Counted from the first letter of the stretch, positions 16,868 through 26,220 are shown. The stretch is 64,000 nt of DNA from Pseudarthrobacter sp. AL07 (GCF_029960665.1 NZ_JASBRB010000001.1:363469-427468), one strand, 5' to 3'. Program-made: numbers and translations. Notes: a model not told the origin generated them from the letters alone.

Positions 16868-17635
16868 GTGAAGGAAACAGCCAAGAGCCAGGCCACATTC
16901 GTTGTGGTCGCAGCCATCGTGCGCACGGTGCTGAATGCAATGATGAACAAGAAGTGGGAAGGCCTGGAGAACCTCCCTGCCGGCGGATTTATTGCCGCGC
17001 CCAACCACTGTACGGAAATCGATCCGCTGATCGTGGGGCATATTCTCTACAACCAGAAGCGCGCCCCGCACTTCCTGGCCAAGGCCGGACTGTTCAAGGT
17101 TCCCGTCCTGGGCGCGGTCCTGCGTGCCACCCGGCAAATCCCGGTGGAACGCTCGACGGCGGGAGCGAACCGCTCGCTGCAGCTCGCCCAGGAGATTGTG
17201 GCGGACGGCGGGGCCATCATCATCTACCCCGAAGGCACACTCACCCGCGATCCCGGGCTGTGGCCGATGAAAGGCCACACCGGCGCTGCCCGCCTTGCCT
17301 TGGAAGGCGGCATTCCCGTGGTGCCGATCGCGCACTGGGGCGCCCATGAGGTGTTCCCGCGCTATGCGAAGCGGTTCCACCTTTTCCCGCGCAAGACGTC
17401 CAGGGTGATGGTGGGCAAGCCCGTTGACCTCAGCCAGTTCATGGGCCTGCCACTGGACAAAGCAACGCTGACCGCGGCTACCGAGAAGATCATGGATGCC
17501 GTGACCGGTCTGCTGGCCGACATCCGCGGGGAGGAGCCTCCCGCTGAACGCTGGGACCCGTCCAAGCACAAACAGGCCACGCACGGCCGCTTCGTTGAGC
17601 CGGGAAATCCTGACGACGCTGCGGATGCCACCTGA
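16868..17635 (+). CDS. plsC: 1-acyl-sn-glycerol-3-phosphate acyltransferase family
   Basis: 255 aa with a GTG start. The PlsC motifs are visible: motif I NHCTEID (His and Asp catalytic), motif II-like LRATRQIPVERS, motif III YPEGTLTRD, and motif IV IPVVPIAHWG. It acylates lysophosphatidate to phosphatidate at the inner membrane. A hydrophobic N-terminal stretch (FVVVAAIVRTVLNAMM) probably contacts the membrane. The stop overlaps the gpsA ATG (TGATG), so phospholipid precursor genes are translationally coupled. Which acyltransferase of the genome this is cannot be told; plsC is a family-level symbol. Confidence 0.88.
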   Translation: MKETAKSQATFVVVAAIVRTVLNAMMNKKWEGLENLPAGGFIAAPNHCTEIDPLIVGHILYNQKRAPHFLAKAGLFKVPVLGAVLRATRQIPVERSTAGANRSLQLAQEIVADGGAIIIYPEGTLTRDPGLWPMKGHTGAARLALEGGIPVVPIAHWGAHEVFPRYAKRFHLFPRKTSRVMVGKPVDLSQFMGLPLDKATLTAATEKIMDAVTGLLADIRGEEPPAERWDPSKHKQATHGRFVEPGNPDDAADAT

Positions 17636-18684
17636 TGCCTGACGGAAGCCGTCAGGGTTCGGCCCGGTCTGTCGCCGTCCTGGGCGCCGGTTCCTGGGGG
17701 ACCACATTCGCCAAGATCCTCGCCGACGCGGCCGGCGCAGCGGGGGAAGAACGTAGCATCCGGATTTGGGGCCGCCGCAGCGAAGTGGTGGAGCAGATCA
17801 ACACCTCCCACCGCAACGTCCAGTACCTGAAGGACACCGAACTGCCGCCCGGCATCGCGGCGTCCACAGACGTCCGTGCCGTGCTGGCGGGCGCAGACCT
17901 GGTGGTCCTTGCTGTTCCGGCCCAGTCACTGCGCCTCCAGCTACGTGAATGGAAGCCACTGATTGCTTCTGACGCCATGGTGGTGTCACTGATGAAGGGC
18001 CTCGAGCTCGGCACCGACGCTCGGATGAGCGAGGTCATCAGCGATGAACTGGGGATTCCCGCGGAACGCATCGCCGTGGTTTCCGGCCCCAACCTGGCCA
18101 TGGAGATCGCCCGTGAGGAACCCACGGCCTCGGTGGTGGCCTGTATCGACGCGGCCGCCGCAGGCTGGATCGCGAGGAGCTGCACAGCGCCATACTTCCG
18201 TCCATACACCACGGCGGACGTGGTCGGCGTGGAAATCGGCGGAATCGTCAAGAACGTTATCGCGCTGGCGGTGGGCATCTGTGAAGGTAAACAGATGGGG
18301 GACAACACCAAGGCCTCCGTGATCACCCGGGGCTTGGCCGAAACGTCAAGGCTCGCCCTTGCCCTTGGTGGCGAGGCACAGACCATGGCAGGGCTGGCCG
18401 GTCTGGGGGACCTGGTGGCAACGTGTTCCTCGCCGCTGTCACGAAACCATACGGCCGGCCGGCTGCTCGGCCAGGGACTGACGCTGGAGCAGTTGGCGCA
18501 GCAGATGACACAAACAGCCGAAGGCATCAAATCCGGCCAGGCTGTGCATGAACTTGCGGGGAAACTGGGCGTCGAAATGCCCATCACTGCCGCCGTCGTA
18601 GCCGTCCTGGCCGGCAAACTGTCCGTTGACCAACTGGGGCCGCTGCTGCTGGCCCGGGACCTGAAACCCGAAGGCGATTACTGA
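17635..18684 (+). CDS. gpsA: Glycerol-3-phosphate dehydrogenase [NAD(P)+]
   Basis: 349 aa. It reduces dihydroxyacetone phosphate to sn-glycerol 3-phosphate for phospholipids. Seen: Rossmann motif VAVLGAGSWGTTFAKIL, VSLMKGLELGTDARMSEV, VVSGPNLAMEIAREEPTASVVA, the catalytic Lys in GGIVKNVIALAVGICEGKQMGDNTKASVITRGLAE, and GLGDLVATCSSPLSRNHTAGRLLGQG. Start ATG overlaps the plsC stop; ddl follows after 2 nt. The position between plsC and ddl is conserved in actinobacteria. Confidence 0.96.
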   Translation: MPDGSRQGSARSVAVLGAGSWGTTFAKILADAAGAAGEERSIRIWGRRSEVVEQINTSHRNVQYLKDTELPPGIAASTDVRAVLAGADLVVLAVPAQSLRLQLREWKPLIASDAMVVSLMKGLELGTDARMSEVISDELGIPAERIAVVSGPNLAMEIAREEPTASVVACIDAAAAGWIARSCTAPYFRPYTTADVVGVEIGGIVKNVIALAVGICEGKQMGDNTKASVITRGLAETSRLALALGGEAQTMAGLAGLGDLVATCSSPLSRNHTAGRLLGQGLTLEQLAQQMTQTAEGIKSGQAVHELAGKLGVEMPITAAVVAVLAGKLSVDQLGPLLLARDLKPEGDY

Positions 18685-18686
18685 CG

Positions 18687-19835
18687 ATGTCCGACGATAA
18701 CCTAACCGCAGCGGACTCCGCCCCCCGGGCCAAACCCCGCGTCGCGGTCCTTTTCGGTGGCCGGTCCAGCGAGCATGCCGTGAGCTGCGTGACCGCCGCC
18801 GGCGTGCTGGGCGCCATCAGCAAAGACAAGTACGAAGTCATCCCCCTCGGCATCGCCAAATCGGGGCAGTGGGTGCTGGCCTCGGGGGATACCACCCAGT
18901 GGTCGCTGTCCGCGTCGTCGCTGCCGGAGGTAGCTCCGTCAGCACAAACCGTGACACTGGCCGAGATCGGCGGCGAGCACCAGCTGATCGTCGCCTCGCC
19001 GAACCAGGTCCCGCAGGAACTCGGCACGGTGGACGTTGTGTTTCCCCTTCTCCATGGTCCCTTTGGCGAGGACGGCACCATCCAGGGGCTCTTGGAACTG
19101 TCCGACACCCGCTACGTCGGCGCCGGCGTGCTGGCGTCGGCTGTAGGCATGGACAAGCACTATATGAAGGTTGTGTTCGAGGCCGCCGGGCTGCACGTGG
19201 GGCCGTACATTGCCGTCACGGACCGGCAGTGGGTAAAAGACGCCGAGGCCGTCCGCAAACGGGTGGACCAACTCGGCTTTCCCGTGTTCGTCAAGCCGGC
19301 GCGGGCGGGTTCGTCCATGGGGATCTCCAAAGTGGACTCGCTTGAAGAACTCGACGCCGCCGTCGAGGAGGCCCGACGTCACGACCTCAAGCTGGTCATC
19401 GAGGCTGGCATCGTAGGACGTGAGATTGAGTGTGCCGTCCTGGAAGGACGCGGGACCGATTCCCCCCGTACGTCCATGCCCGGCGAAATTTCCGTCGCCG
19501 CCGGAACGCACGAATTCTACGATTTCAACGCCAAGTATGTTGAAGACGACGCCGCCTCGCTGAGCTGCCCCGCCGACATTCCCGAGGAAGCCATCGTGCG
19601 CGTCCGGGAACTCGCGGCAGCTGCCTTTGACGCGGTGGGGGCCGAGGGCCTGAGCCGCGTGGACTTTTTCTATACGCCCGACGGTGACCTGATCATCAAC
19701 GAGATCAACACCATGCCCGGGTTTACGCCCAAGAGCATGTACCCGCAGATGTGGGCAGCGTCAGGCCTGGACTATGCGGCCCTGATTGATGAGCTCATCT
19801 ACCTGGCGCTGCACCGGAAGACCGGCCTGCGGTAG
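18687..19835 (+). CDS. ddl: D-alanine--D-alanine ligase
   Basis: 382 aa. This ATP-grasp enzyme makes the D-Ala-D-Ala dipeptide of peptidoglycan. Seen: RVAVLFGGRSSEHAVSCVTA at the N-terminus, VVFPLLHGPFGEDGTIQGLLEL, the ATP-binding VFVKPARAGSSMGISKV, and the metal-binding C-terminus DLIINEINTMPGFTPKSMYPQMW. The residue pattern is that of a normal D-Ala-D-Ala (not D-Lac) ligase. It is the last gene of the murA block and converges on DUF3515. Confidence 0.96.
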   Translation: MSDDNLTAADSAPRAKPRVAVLFGGRSSEHAVSCVTAAGVLGAISKDKYEVIPLGIAKSGQWVLASGDTTQWSLSASSLPEVAPSAQTVTLAEIGGEHQLIVASPNQVPQELGTVDVVFPLLHGPFGEDGTIQGLLELSDTRYVGAGVLASAVGMDKHYMKVVFEAAGLHVGPYIAVTDRQWVKDAEAVRKRVDQLGFPVFVKPARAGSSMGISKVDSLEELDAAVEEARRHDLKLVIEAGIVGREIECAVLEGRGTDSPRTSMPGEISVAAGTHEFYDFNAKYVEDDAASLSCPADIPEEAIVRVRELAAAAFDAVGAEGLSRVDFFYTPDGDLIINEINTMPGFTPKSMYPQMWAASGLDYAALIDELIYLALHRKTGLR

Positions 19836-19843
19836 TCGGTGGT

Positions 19844-19868
19844 CCGGTGGTCGAGCCTGTCGAGACCT
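19844..19868. repeat. GGTCGAGCCTGTCGAGACC-type intergenic palindrome
   Basis: An imperfect palindrome, GGTCGAGCCTGTCGAGACC, between the convergent ddl and DUF3515 ends. Similar (T)GGTCTCGACAAGCTCGACC elements are, from general knowledge, scattered between genes in Arthrobacter-like genomes. It may stop transcription from both sides. Confidence 0.45.
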
Positions 19869-20370
19869 ATTTGCTGGACGGCAGGTTCTGCAGATCTTCC
19901 TGGCCCACGCAGTTCCGGCTGGCCGGGACCTTTCCGGCTGAGGCGGAAAGATCCGCCAGGACGGTCGCGGAGCTGATCTTGTCCGGATCCATCAGGATTT
20001 CCGTGGCGGGTTCGCGGCCGAAGGTAGTCAGCGTCCACACCGGATCGCCTTCCTTGATGACCCAGTCGATGCCGTTGACACTCACGCACCGGTCCGTCGT
20101 CGGCCCCGGAATGTTGACGCCGCAGCGCAGGATCACCTGGGACGGGTCACCCCAGGCGGCAGTGGCCTGGCTGTTGGTTTTCCGCAGGGCAGCGTCACCG
20201 ATGGCGTCCGGGAGGGCCACCATCATCGGAGCGCAGGCCGGGTTCGCCGCATCGCCGGCGGCGGTGACATCCACGGTCGGGGCGCAGGCGGACAGAAGAG
20301 CTCCTGCGAAGGACGCAGTCAGCAGGATTCCGGACACGCGGAGAGGCAGGGAAAAACGGGGATTGCGCAT
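19867..20370 (-). CDS. DUF3515 family lipoprotein
   Basis: 167 aa. A signal peptide with lipobox is clear: LRVSGILLTASFAGALLSAC, with Cys29 as the lipidated residue. The mature part carries the Cys-rich DUF3515 domain (ANPACAPMMVALPD, VILRCGVNIPGPTTDRCVSVNGIDWVI), a family of unknown function conserved next to ddl and thiL in actinobacteria. It would be anchored on the outer face of the membrane. TAGGCT on the minus strand (20377-20382) ends 6 nt before the ATG with no SD, suggesting a leaderless mRNA. It is divergent from thiL. Confidence 0.9.
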   Translation of the reverse strand: MRNPRFSLPLRVSGILLTASFAGALLSACAPTVDVTAAGDAANPACAPMMVALPDAIGDAALRKTNSQATAAWGDPSQVILRCGVNIPGPTTDRCVSVNGIDWVIKEGDPVWTLTTFGREPATEILMDPDKISSATVLADLSASAGKVPASRNCVGQEDLQNLPSSK

Positions 20371-20491
20371 GCATCCAGCCTATCGTCGCTGCCGTGTGCT
20401 GCGGACGCTCAATGGACCGTGCGGCCCTTTAGAGCACCTGACCAGCGACGGGCTGATCAACAATGTCGGTGCCGCGCTGTAGCGTAGGGGC

Positions 20492-21532
20492 GTGCCTGAA
20501 ATCCCGTTGACTGAAGAAACGCTGACTGTCGCCGCGCTGTCCGAAACCGAATTGCTGGCCCGGATCTTCCCGCGGCTGGAAATGGGTGGAAATCACGGTT
20601 CGGCAACCCTGCTTGGCCCTGGAGACGATGCCGCCATTGTCGCCGCTCCGGACGGCCGGACCCTGATCTCCATCGACACCCAGACCCAGGACCAGGACTT
20701 CCGCCTCGAGTGGAACAACGGCTACCGGACCACTGGGTACGACGTCGGCTGGAAGTCCGCCGCGCAGAATCTCAGCGATATCAACGCCATGGGCGGCCGG
20801 GCCACGTCGCTGGTGGTCAGCCTGACCATGCCGCCGGGCACTCCCGTCGAGTGGGTTGAACGCTTCGCCGACGGGCTGACCGCTGGCATCATCGGGCTCG
20901 GCGCTGCTGACTGTTCCGTTGCCGGCGGAGATCTGGGGCGCGGGCGGGAGATAGCGGTGACGGTGGCCATCGTCGGGACCCTGGGCGGACTGCCGCCGGT
21001 GCTGCGTTCGGGCTCCAACCCCGGGGACACTCTTGCCCTGGCAGGAACCGTCGGGCGGGCCGCGGCAGGCCTCGCCCTCCTTGAGAGCGCCGTCCCGGCG
21101 GACACGCTCACCGCAGAGCAGCGGCGGCTCATGGACAGCCAGAGCAGGCCAATGCCGCCCCTCGCGGCCGGGCCGTCGGCAGCGCGGGCCGGTGCCACCG
21201 CCATGCTGGACGTCTCTGACGGCCTGGTGCGCGACGGCGGCCGCCTCGCCGCCGCTAGCGGCGTGGTTCTTGACCTTGACCCCGCAGCACTGAAACCTCT
21301 CGCGGAAGCACTGCGTCCGGCGTCGGACCTTCTCGGAGCTGACCCCATGGCCTGGGTACTTGGCGGGGGAGAGGACCATGGGCTGCTGGCCTCGTTCCCT
21401 GCCGGCGTTCAGCTGCCTGCCGGATTCACTGCGATAGGCTCAGTACAAGCCCCGGGAAGCTCCACACCACCGGGCGTCACGATTGCGGGCCACGCCGTTG
21501 GCACCGGGGGATGGGATCACTTTGCAGACTAA
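20492..21532 (+). CDS. thiL: Thiamine-monophosphate kinase
   Basis: 346 aa from the GTG at 20492; TAGCGT (20480-20485) ends 6 nt upstream, fitting a leaderless start. It phosphorylates TMP to the cofactor TPP. Seen: SETELLARIFPRLE, LLGPGDDAAIVAAPDGRTLISIDTQTQDQDF (Mg-ATP binding), SAAQNLSDINAMGGRATSLVVSLTMPP, GGDLGRGREIAVTVAIVG and MLDVSDGLVRDGGRLAAASG. It is the first gene of a run (thiL, DhaL-domain protein, recG, rsmD) with overlapping starts. Confidence 0.95.
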   Translation: MPEIPLTEETLTVAALSETELLARIFPRLEMGGNHGSATLLGPGDDAAIVAAPDGRTLISIDTQTQDQDFRLEWNNGYRTTGYDVGWKSAAQNLSDINAMGGRATSLVVSLTMPPGTPVEWVERFADGLTAGIIGLGAADCSVAGGDLGRGREIAVTVAIVGTLGGLPPVLRSGSNPGDTLALAGTVGRAAAGLALLESAVPADTLTAEQRRLMDSQSRPMPPLAAGPSAARAGATAMLDVSDGLVRDGGRLAAASGVVLDLDPAALKPLAEALRPASDLLGADPMAWVLGGGEDHGLLASFPAGVQLPAGFTAIGSVQAPGSSTPPGVTIAGHAVGTGGWDHFAD

Positions 21533-22565
21533 GGTTGCCGCCAACGCGCAAGCGATGAAGCGGTGGTTGGACAAGGCTGAAATCGCCGTTGCCAACCACA
21601 GCGACCGCCTCAATGCCATCAACATCTTCCCCGTGGCGGACGGTGACACCGGCACCAACCTTTACCTCACCGTGCGGGCGGCCGCCCGTGCCCTGCGCAG
21701 CGACCCGGCAGGGCAGGACGAGGCAGTCCCTGCTGATGCTGGCCAGTCGGATGTCGGGGCAGTGCTGGCGCACGCCGGCCGGGCCGCGATGGAGCAGGCC
21801 CGGGGCAACTCCGGAACCCTCTTCGCGGTCTTCCTCTGCGCTGCGGCTGAACCCCTGGCCGGTCACACCCGCCTGACGTCTACCCTCCTGGCCGCCGCGC
21901 TGAACCGTGCCCAGATCCGGGCCTGGTCCGCGTTGAGCGACCCCGTCCCAGGCACCATGCTGTCGGTCATGGAGGCCGCCGCCCGGGCCGCCGCGGCGGT
22001 GGACGCCGGGCACAATGGCGACGACAGTAACCAAGCCCTGGGCAAAGCCCTCGACGCTGCCGTCAACGGTGCATTAGAAGCCGTCGTCAGCACCGAGAGC
22101 CAGCTGGCCGCCCTTGAAGCCGCCCATGTGGTCGATGCCGGGGGCGTTGGCATGCTGCTCATCCTTGACTGCCTGCGTTCAGCAGTCCTGGGCGAAGGGC
22201 TGCAGGGCGAACTCCTCGACGGGCTCCACGGCTATGACGTCCAGGACCCCCACATCCACACTGATATGCCGGTTGACGACGGCGTTGAGGTTATGTGCAC
22301 CATCAGCCTGTCGCCGCTCAGCGCGGCCACGCTGCGCCAGCGACTCGACGAAATCGGCGAGTCCGTCATCATGAGCCAGGTGGACAGCCTGGCAGATGCC
22401 GAGGGCAGCTACCGGTGGCGGGTCCACGTGCACGTCTCCGACGCCGCCCCGGCCGTCGCCCTGATCCGTTCCCTCGGCGAACCCAGCGACATTTCGGTCA
22501 GCGAACTCGCCATGGCCCGAGATCCCGAACCAGCTCCGGTGAACTCCAGTGGGCATGAGCGCTGA
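21522..22565 (+). CDS. DhaL/DAK2-domain protein (FakA-like)
   Basis: About 347 aa if the TTG at 21522 is used (overlapping the thiL end); an in-frame ATG at 21555 (MKRWLDKAEIAV) is the alternative, and neither has a strong SD. The N-terminal DhaL domain has the ATP/Mg loop NAINIFPVADGDTGTNLYLT, ARGNSGTLFAVFL and DPVPGTMLSVMEAAARAA. A C-terminal domain (DVQDPHIHTDMPVDDGVEVMCTISL...) resembles that of FakA, the kinase that phosphorylates fatty acids held by FakB. At about 350 aa it is much shorter than FakA of Firmicutes (about 550). The substrate is inferred. It overlaps recG. Confidence 0.8.
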   Translation: MQTKVAANAQAMKRWLDKAEIAVANHSDRLNAINIFPVADGDTGTNLYLTVRAAARALRSDPAGQDEAVPADAGQSDVGAVLAHAGRAAMEQARGNSGTLFAVFLCAAAEPLAGHTRLTSTLLAAALNRAQIRAWSALSDPVPGTMLSVMEAAARAAAAVDAGHNGDDSNQALGKALDAAVNGALEAVVSTESQLAALEAAHVVDAGGVGMLLILDCLRSAVLGEGLQGELLDGLHGYDVQDPHIHTDMPVDDGVEVMCTISLSPLSAATLRQRLDEIGESVIMSQVDSLADAEGSYRWRVHVHVSDAAPAVALIRSLGEPSDISVSELAMARDPEPAPVNSSGHER

Positions 22566-24837
22566 ACTGGACCTGGGCCTGGAACGCCTGATCGGAAAGC
22601 GGTCAGCTTCGGCCATTGAGAAGCATCTGGGCATCACCACAGTCGGCGGCCTCCTGAATTACTTCCCGCGCCGCTACCTGAACCGCGGTGAACTGACGCC
22701 CATCAGCGAGTTGCCGCTGGATGAAGAGGTCACGCTTTTTGCGCGAGTGCTCTCCAACAGCACGCGCAAGATGCATACGCGGCGTGGTTCCATTACCGAC
22801 GTTGTGATCACCGACGACGCCGCCTCCCACGGCCGTCCGCGCCTTTCCTCGGTCGGCCCCGGCAGCGGGCACGGCACGCTCAAGATCACCTTTTTTAGCG
22901 GACACCGGGCACAGGCGCAGCTCCTGCCGGGCCGGCGCGTGATGTTCTCCGGCAAGGTGACGCGCTACGGAGCGTCCCTGGGCTTGACCAACCCGGATTT
23001 CCACCTCCTCGACGAGGACCCGGACATGCCGGCCATGGAGCCCGCAAAGCTCGCCGTGATGCCCATCCCGGTCTACCCGGCCACCGCAAAGCTCACCAGC
23101 TGGTCGATTCAGAAAGTCATTTCCACGCTGTTGGAAACCGTGGATCTGGATGCCCTGCCGGATCCGCTGCCGGAGACGGTCGCCGCGCGGGAAAAATTCC
23201 TCCCCGTGGCCGAGGCCTACCGGCTCATCCACAAGCCGGAAACGCAGGCTGACTGGAAGAAGGCCCAGGAGCGATTGCGCTACCAGGAGGCCCTGGTCCT
23301 GCAGGCGGCTCTGGCCCGGCGCCGTGCCCAGCTTGCGGCCGAGGAAGCCACGGCGCGGCGCCCGGCCACGGACGGGCTGCTGGCGGCGTTCGACAGGCAG
23401 CTGCCCTTCACGCTCACCGGCGGCCAGGCCGCCGTCGGAAAAACGCTTGCCGCAGAACTGGCGCAGGACAGCCCCATGAACCGGCTGCTGCAGGGCGAGG
23501 TCGGCTCGGGCAAGACCATCGTCGCGCTGCGGGCCATGCTGCAGGTGGTGGATGCCGGCGGGCAGGCTGCGCTTCTGGCGCCAACGGAGGTCCTCGCCGC
23601 CCAGCATTTCGATTCCATCCGGCGGACCCTGGGCTCCCTGTCCCGCGACCCCATTCTGTCCCCTGACGGGCTGCTGGGCAGCCTGGCCGAAGGGGCCGTG
23701 CAGGTCACTCTCCTCACCGGCTCCATGCCCACCGCCGCCCGGAAACGGGCCATGCTGGACGCCGCATCCGGCGCGGCCGGGATCGTGATCGGCACGCATG
23801 CGCTGCTCAGCGACAACGTCGCGTTCTACGACCTTGGCCTGATCGTGGTGGACGAACAGCACCGGTTCGGCGTGGAGCAGCGGGACGTCCTGCGGTCAAA
23901 GGCCAACAAGCCGCCGCACCTGCTGGTCATGACGGCCACGCCCATTCCACGCACCGTGGCCATGACGGTCTTCGGCGACCTTGAAACCTCCGTCCTGGAC
24001 GAACTGCCCGCCGGCCGGGCGCCGATTTCCACGCATGTGGTGGGCCTGGCCGAGAATCCCGGCTGGGCCGACCGCATCTGGTCCCGATCCCGTGAGGAAA
24101 TCGACGCCGGGCACCAGGTGTACGTGGTGTGCCCCAGGATCGGAACGGACGACGACGGCGACTTCAGCCCGGGGGAAGCGGAACCTTCCGCGGCTGACCT
24201 GGCGAGCGACGGCGGTGGGCGGGAGCTCGCGTCGGTGACCGCCGTCGTCGAACATCTCCAGCAGGAGCCAGCCCTGGCCGGTGTGCCCCTTGGGCCGATG
24301 CACGGCCGTTTGGACACCGCAGTGAAGACCGCCGCGATGGCCGACTTCACCGCCAACCGGACCAAGCTCCTGGTCTCCACCACCGTTATCGAAGTCGGCG
24401 TCGACGTCCATAACGCAACGCTGATGGTGATCCTCGACGCCGACCGCTTCGGCATTTCCCAGCTGCACCAGCTGCGCGGCCGGGTGGGCCGCGGCGGGCT
24501 TCCCGGAACGTGCCTGCTGGTCACCACCCTGGAACGCGGACACCCGAGCCGGCGCCGGCTGGACGCCGTGGCGGCAACCACCGACGGCTTCGAGCTGTCG
24601 CAGGAGGACCTGAAGCTGCGCCGCGAGGGCGACATCCTGGGCGCGTCGCAGTCCGGCGGCCGCTCCACCCTGAAACTGCTGCGCGTGCTGGAGCACGAGG
24701 ACATCATTGCGCAGGCGCGCCAGGACGCCCAGGAAATTGTGGCCGCTGATCCTGCCCTGGCACGGCATCCGCGGCTGGCGGAGGCCATCGACGAATACTT
24801 GAACCCCGAGAAGGAGGCGTTCCTTGAGCGCGGATAG
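22555..24837 (+). CDS. recG: ATP-dependent DNA helicase
   Basis: 760 aa from the ATG at 22555; a GTG 6 nt earlier is possible. It remodels stalled replication forks and Holliday junctions. Seen: N-terminal wedge/OB region (LNYFPRRYLNRGELTPISELPLDEEVTLFARV), then SF2 motifs: Walker A LLQGEVGSGKTIVAL, motif Ia LLAPTEVLAAQH, DExH box VVDEQHRFGVEQR, motif III MTATPIPRT, motif V VSTTVIEVGVDV and motif VI QLHQLRGRVGRGG. The start lies inside the end of the DhaL gene, so translation is coupled. rsmD follows after 9 nt. Confidence 0.96.
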   Translation: MSAELDLGLERLIGKRSASAIEKHLGITTVGGLLNYFPRRYLNRGELTPISELPLDEEVTLFARVLSNSTRKMHTRRGSITDVVITDDAASHGRPRLSSVGPGSGHGTLKITFFSGHRAQAQLLPGRRVMFSGKVTRYGASLGLTNPDFHLLDEDPDMPAMEPAKLAVMPIPVYPATAKLTSWSIQKVISTLLETVDLDALPDPLPETVAAREKFLPVAEAYRLIHKPETQADWKKAQERLRYQEALVLQAALARRRAQLAAEEATARRPATDGLLAAFDRQLPFTLTGGQAAVGKTLAAELAQDSPMNRLLQGEVGSGKTIVALRAMLQVVDAGGQAALLAPTEVLAAQHFDSIRRTLGSLSRDPILSPDGLLGSLAEGAVQVTLLTGSMPTAARKRAMLDAASGAAGIVIGTHALLSDNVAFYDLGLIVVDEQHRFGVEQRDVLRSKANKPPHLLVMTATPIPRTVAMTVFGDLETSVLDELPAGRAPISTHVVGLAENPGWADRIWSRSREEIDAGHQVYVVCPRIGTDDDGDFSPGEAEPSAADLASDGGGRELASVTAVVEHLQQEPALAGVPLGPMHGRLDTAVKTAAMADFTANRTKLLVSTTVIEVGVDVHNATLMVILDADRFGISQLHQLRGRVGRGGLPGTCLLVTTLERGHPSRRRLDAVAATTDGFELSQEDLKLRREGDILGASQSGGRSTLKLLRVLEHEDIIAQARQDAQEIVAADPALARHPRLAEAIDEYLNPEKEAFLERG

Positions 24838-24846
24838 GAGGCGGCC

Positions 24847-25428
24847 ATGAGCCGCATCATCGCGGGCGCTGCAGGCGGGACCCCTCTGGTGAGCGTTCCC
24901 GGCTCCCTCACGAGGCCCACCACCGACCGTGTGAAGGAGGCGCTGTTCTCCCGGCTCGACGCCTTCGGGATCATTGCAGGTGCCCGGGTCCTGGACCTGT
25001 ACGCAGGGTCCGGCTCGTTGGGCGTGGAGAGCGGCAGCAGGGGCGCTGACACCGTTGACCTTGTGGAATTCGATGCCAAGGCCAGTTCCGTGTGCCAGCG
25101 CAACGCGGACCTGATCAACGGTGTACTGGGCCGCAAGGCCGTGACGGTCCACCGGTCCAAGGTGGAGTCCTTCCTGGAGCGCGCGGCGGAGACGTCCAGC
25201 TGGGACCTGGTGTTCCTGGACCCGCCGTATCCGCTGGATGATCCGGCCCTGACGGCGGTACTGGGCAAACTCGCCGATCATCTGGCCCCGGCGGCCGTGG
25301 TGGTGGTGGAGCGGTCCACGCGTTCACCGGAGCCGCTCTGGCCAGCCGGCCTGGAACGGTTCGCGGAGAAGAAGTACGGCGAAACACGGCTCTGGTTCGC
25401 GGAGCCTCCGGTGCTTCCGGAGGACTGA
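24847..25428 (+). CDS. rsmD: 16S rRNA (guanine966-N2)-methyltransferase
   Basis: 193 aa. Class I SAM-dependent methyltransferase: SAM motif VLDLYAGSGSLGVESGSRGADTVDLVEFD and catalytic motif IV DLVFLDPPYPLDD. The N-terminal RIIAGAAGGTPLVSVPGSLTRPTTDRVKEALFSRL is typical of RsmD. It modifies G966 in the 30S head. AGGAGGCGG gives an SD 5 nt before the ATG. It converges on the spermidine-synthase-like gene with 3 nt between stops. Confidence 0.94.
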   Translation: MSRIIAGAAGGTPLVSVPGSLTRPTTDRVKEALFSRLDAFGIIAGARVLDLYAGSGSLGVESGSRGADTVDLVEFDAKASSVCQRNADLINGVLGRKAVTVHRSKVESFLERAAETSSWDLVFLDPPYPLDDPALTAVLGKLADHLAPAAVVVVERSTRSPEPLWPAGLERFAEKKYGETRLWFAEPPVLPED

Positions 25429-25431
25429 GAT

Positions 25432-26220
25432 TCAGCCGGCGAGCCCATCCAGGTCCACGCCGGCGAGAACCTTCGCAGGGTGCGGGCCCCGTGCCGTCAG
25501 TTCGGCCGTCCAGGCTTCGGGCCACGGAGTCTGCGTTCCGGCGAGGATGATGTTGCCGGGGTAGCGGCCCGCGAACATCCCGGTTTCGGCGAAGGCGGCA
25601 ACGTCCGCCATGGCGCTGCGCATGGCGGCAGCCTGACTCCGCACCAGGGTCAGCCCGGGTTCGTCGCCCACGTTCACGATCAGCAAGCCTTCCGGTGCGA
25701 GGCGTGCCCGGACCTCCTGGTAGAACTCCTGGCAGGCGATGTGGGCCGGGGCTTCCGGACCAGAGAAAATGTCCAGGATCACGACGTCGAAGTGAAGTTC
25801 AGGGTCCAGGTCCGCCAGGGCGTCGCGGGCATCGCCGATCACGGAATGCAGGTCGGTTCCGTCAGGAAGGTGGAGTTGCTGCAGGACAAAGTCGAGGAGC
25901 TCGCGTTCCAGCTCCACCGCATACTGGACGGATCCAGGCCTCGTCGCCTGCACATAGCGGGCCAGAGTCAGGGCTCCAGCCCCAAGATGCAGGGCTGTGA
26001 TCGGCTGACTTTTGGGCGCGGCGAGGTCCACCAGATGGCCGATCCGTCGCAGGTACTCGTAGAAGATCTCCTCAGGATGCGCCAGATTAACGTGGGACTG
26101 CTCGGCCCCGCCGATGCTCAGCACGTAGCCGCCGTCGGTGAAGGCGTCGGGCTCGATGGAGGCGTGCTGGCCAGTGGTCCGCAGGAACCGCGTGGATCGT
26201 GTGCCGCCAGGCTCCGACAT
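25432..26220 (-). CDS. Spermidine-synthase-like methyltransferase-fold protein
   Basis: 262 aa. Rossmann SAM-fold motifs: ITALHLGAGALTLARYVQATRPGSVQYAVELERELLDFV, HSVIGDARDALADLDPELHFDVVILDIFSGPEAPAHIACQEFY and APEGLLIVNVGDEPG. This matches the spermidine synthase/fused-transporter family, but the polyamine-binding Asp region is not a clean match, so aminopropyl transfer is not proven. The ATG overlaps the stop of the upstream aminotransferase gene (TGATG on the minus strand), so the two form an operon. Confidence 0.75.
   Translation of the reverse strand: MSEPGGTRSTRFLRTTGQHASIEPDAFTDGGYVLSIGGAEQSHVNLAHPEEIFYEYLRRIGHLVDLAAPKSQPITALHLGAGALTLARYVQATRPGSVQYAVELERELLDFVLQQLHLPDGTDLHSVIGDARDALADLDPELHFDVVILDIFSGPEAPAHIACQEFYQEVRARLAPEGLLIVNVGDEPGLTLVRSQAAAMRSAMADVAAFAETGMFAGRYPGNIILAGTQTPWPEAWTAELTARGPHPAKVLAGVDLDGLAG

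Noticed and set aside
23826..25281. Two long minus-strand frames (480 and 461 codons) opposite recG and rsmD
   Set aside because: Both are Ser/Arg- or Gln/Gly-rich antisense translations without domains, while recG and rsmD show full family motifs.
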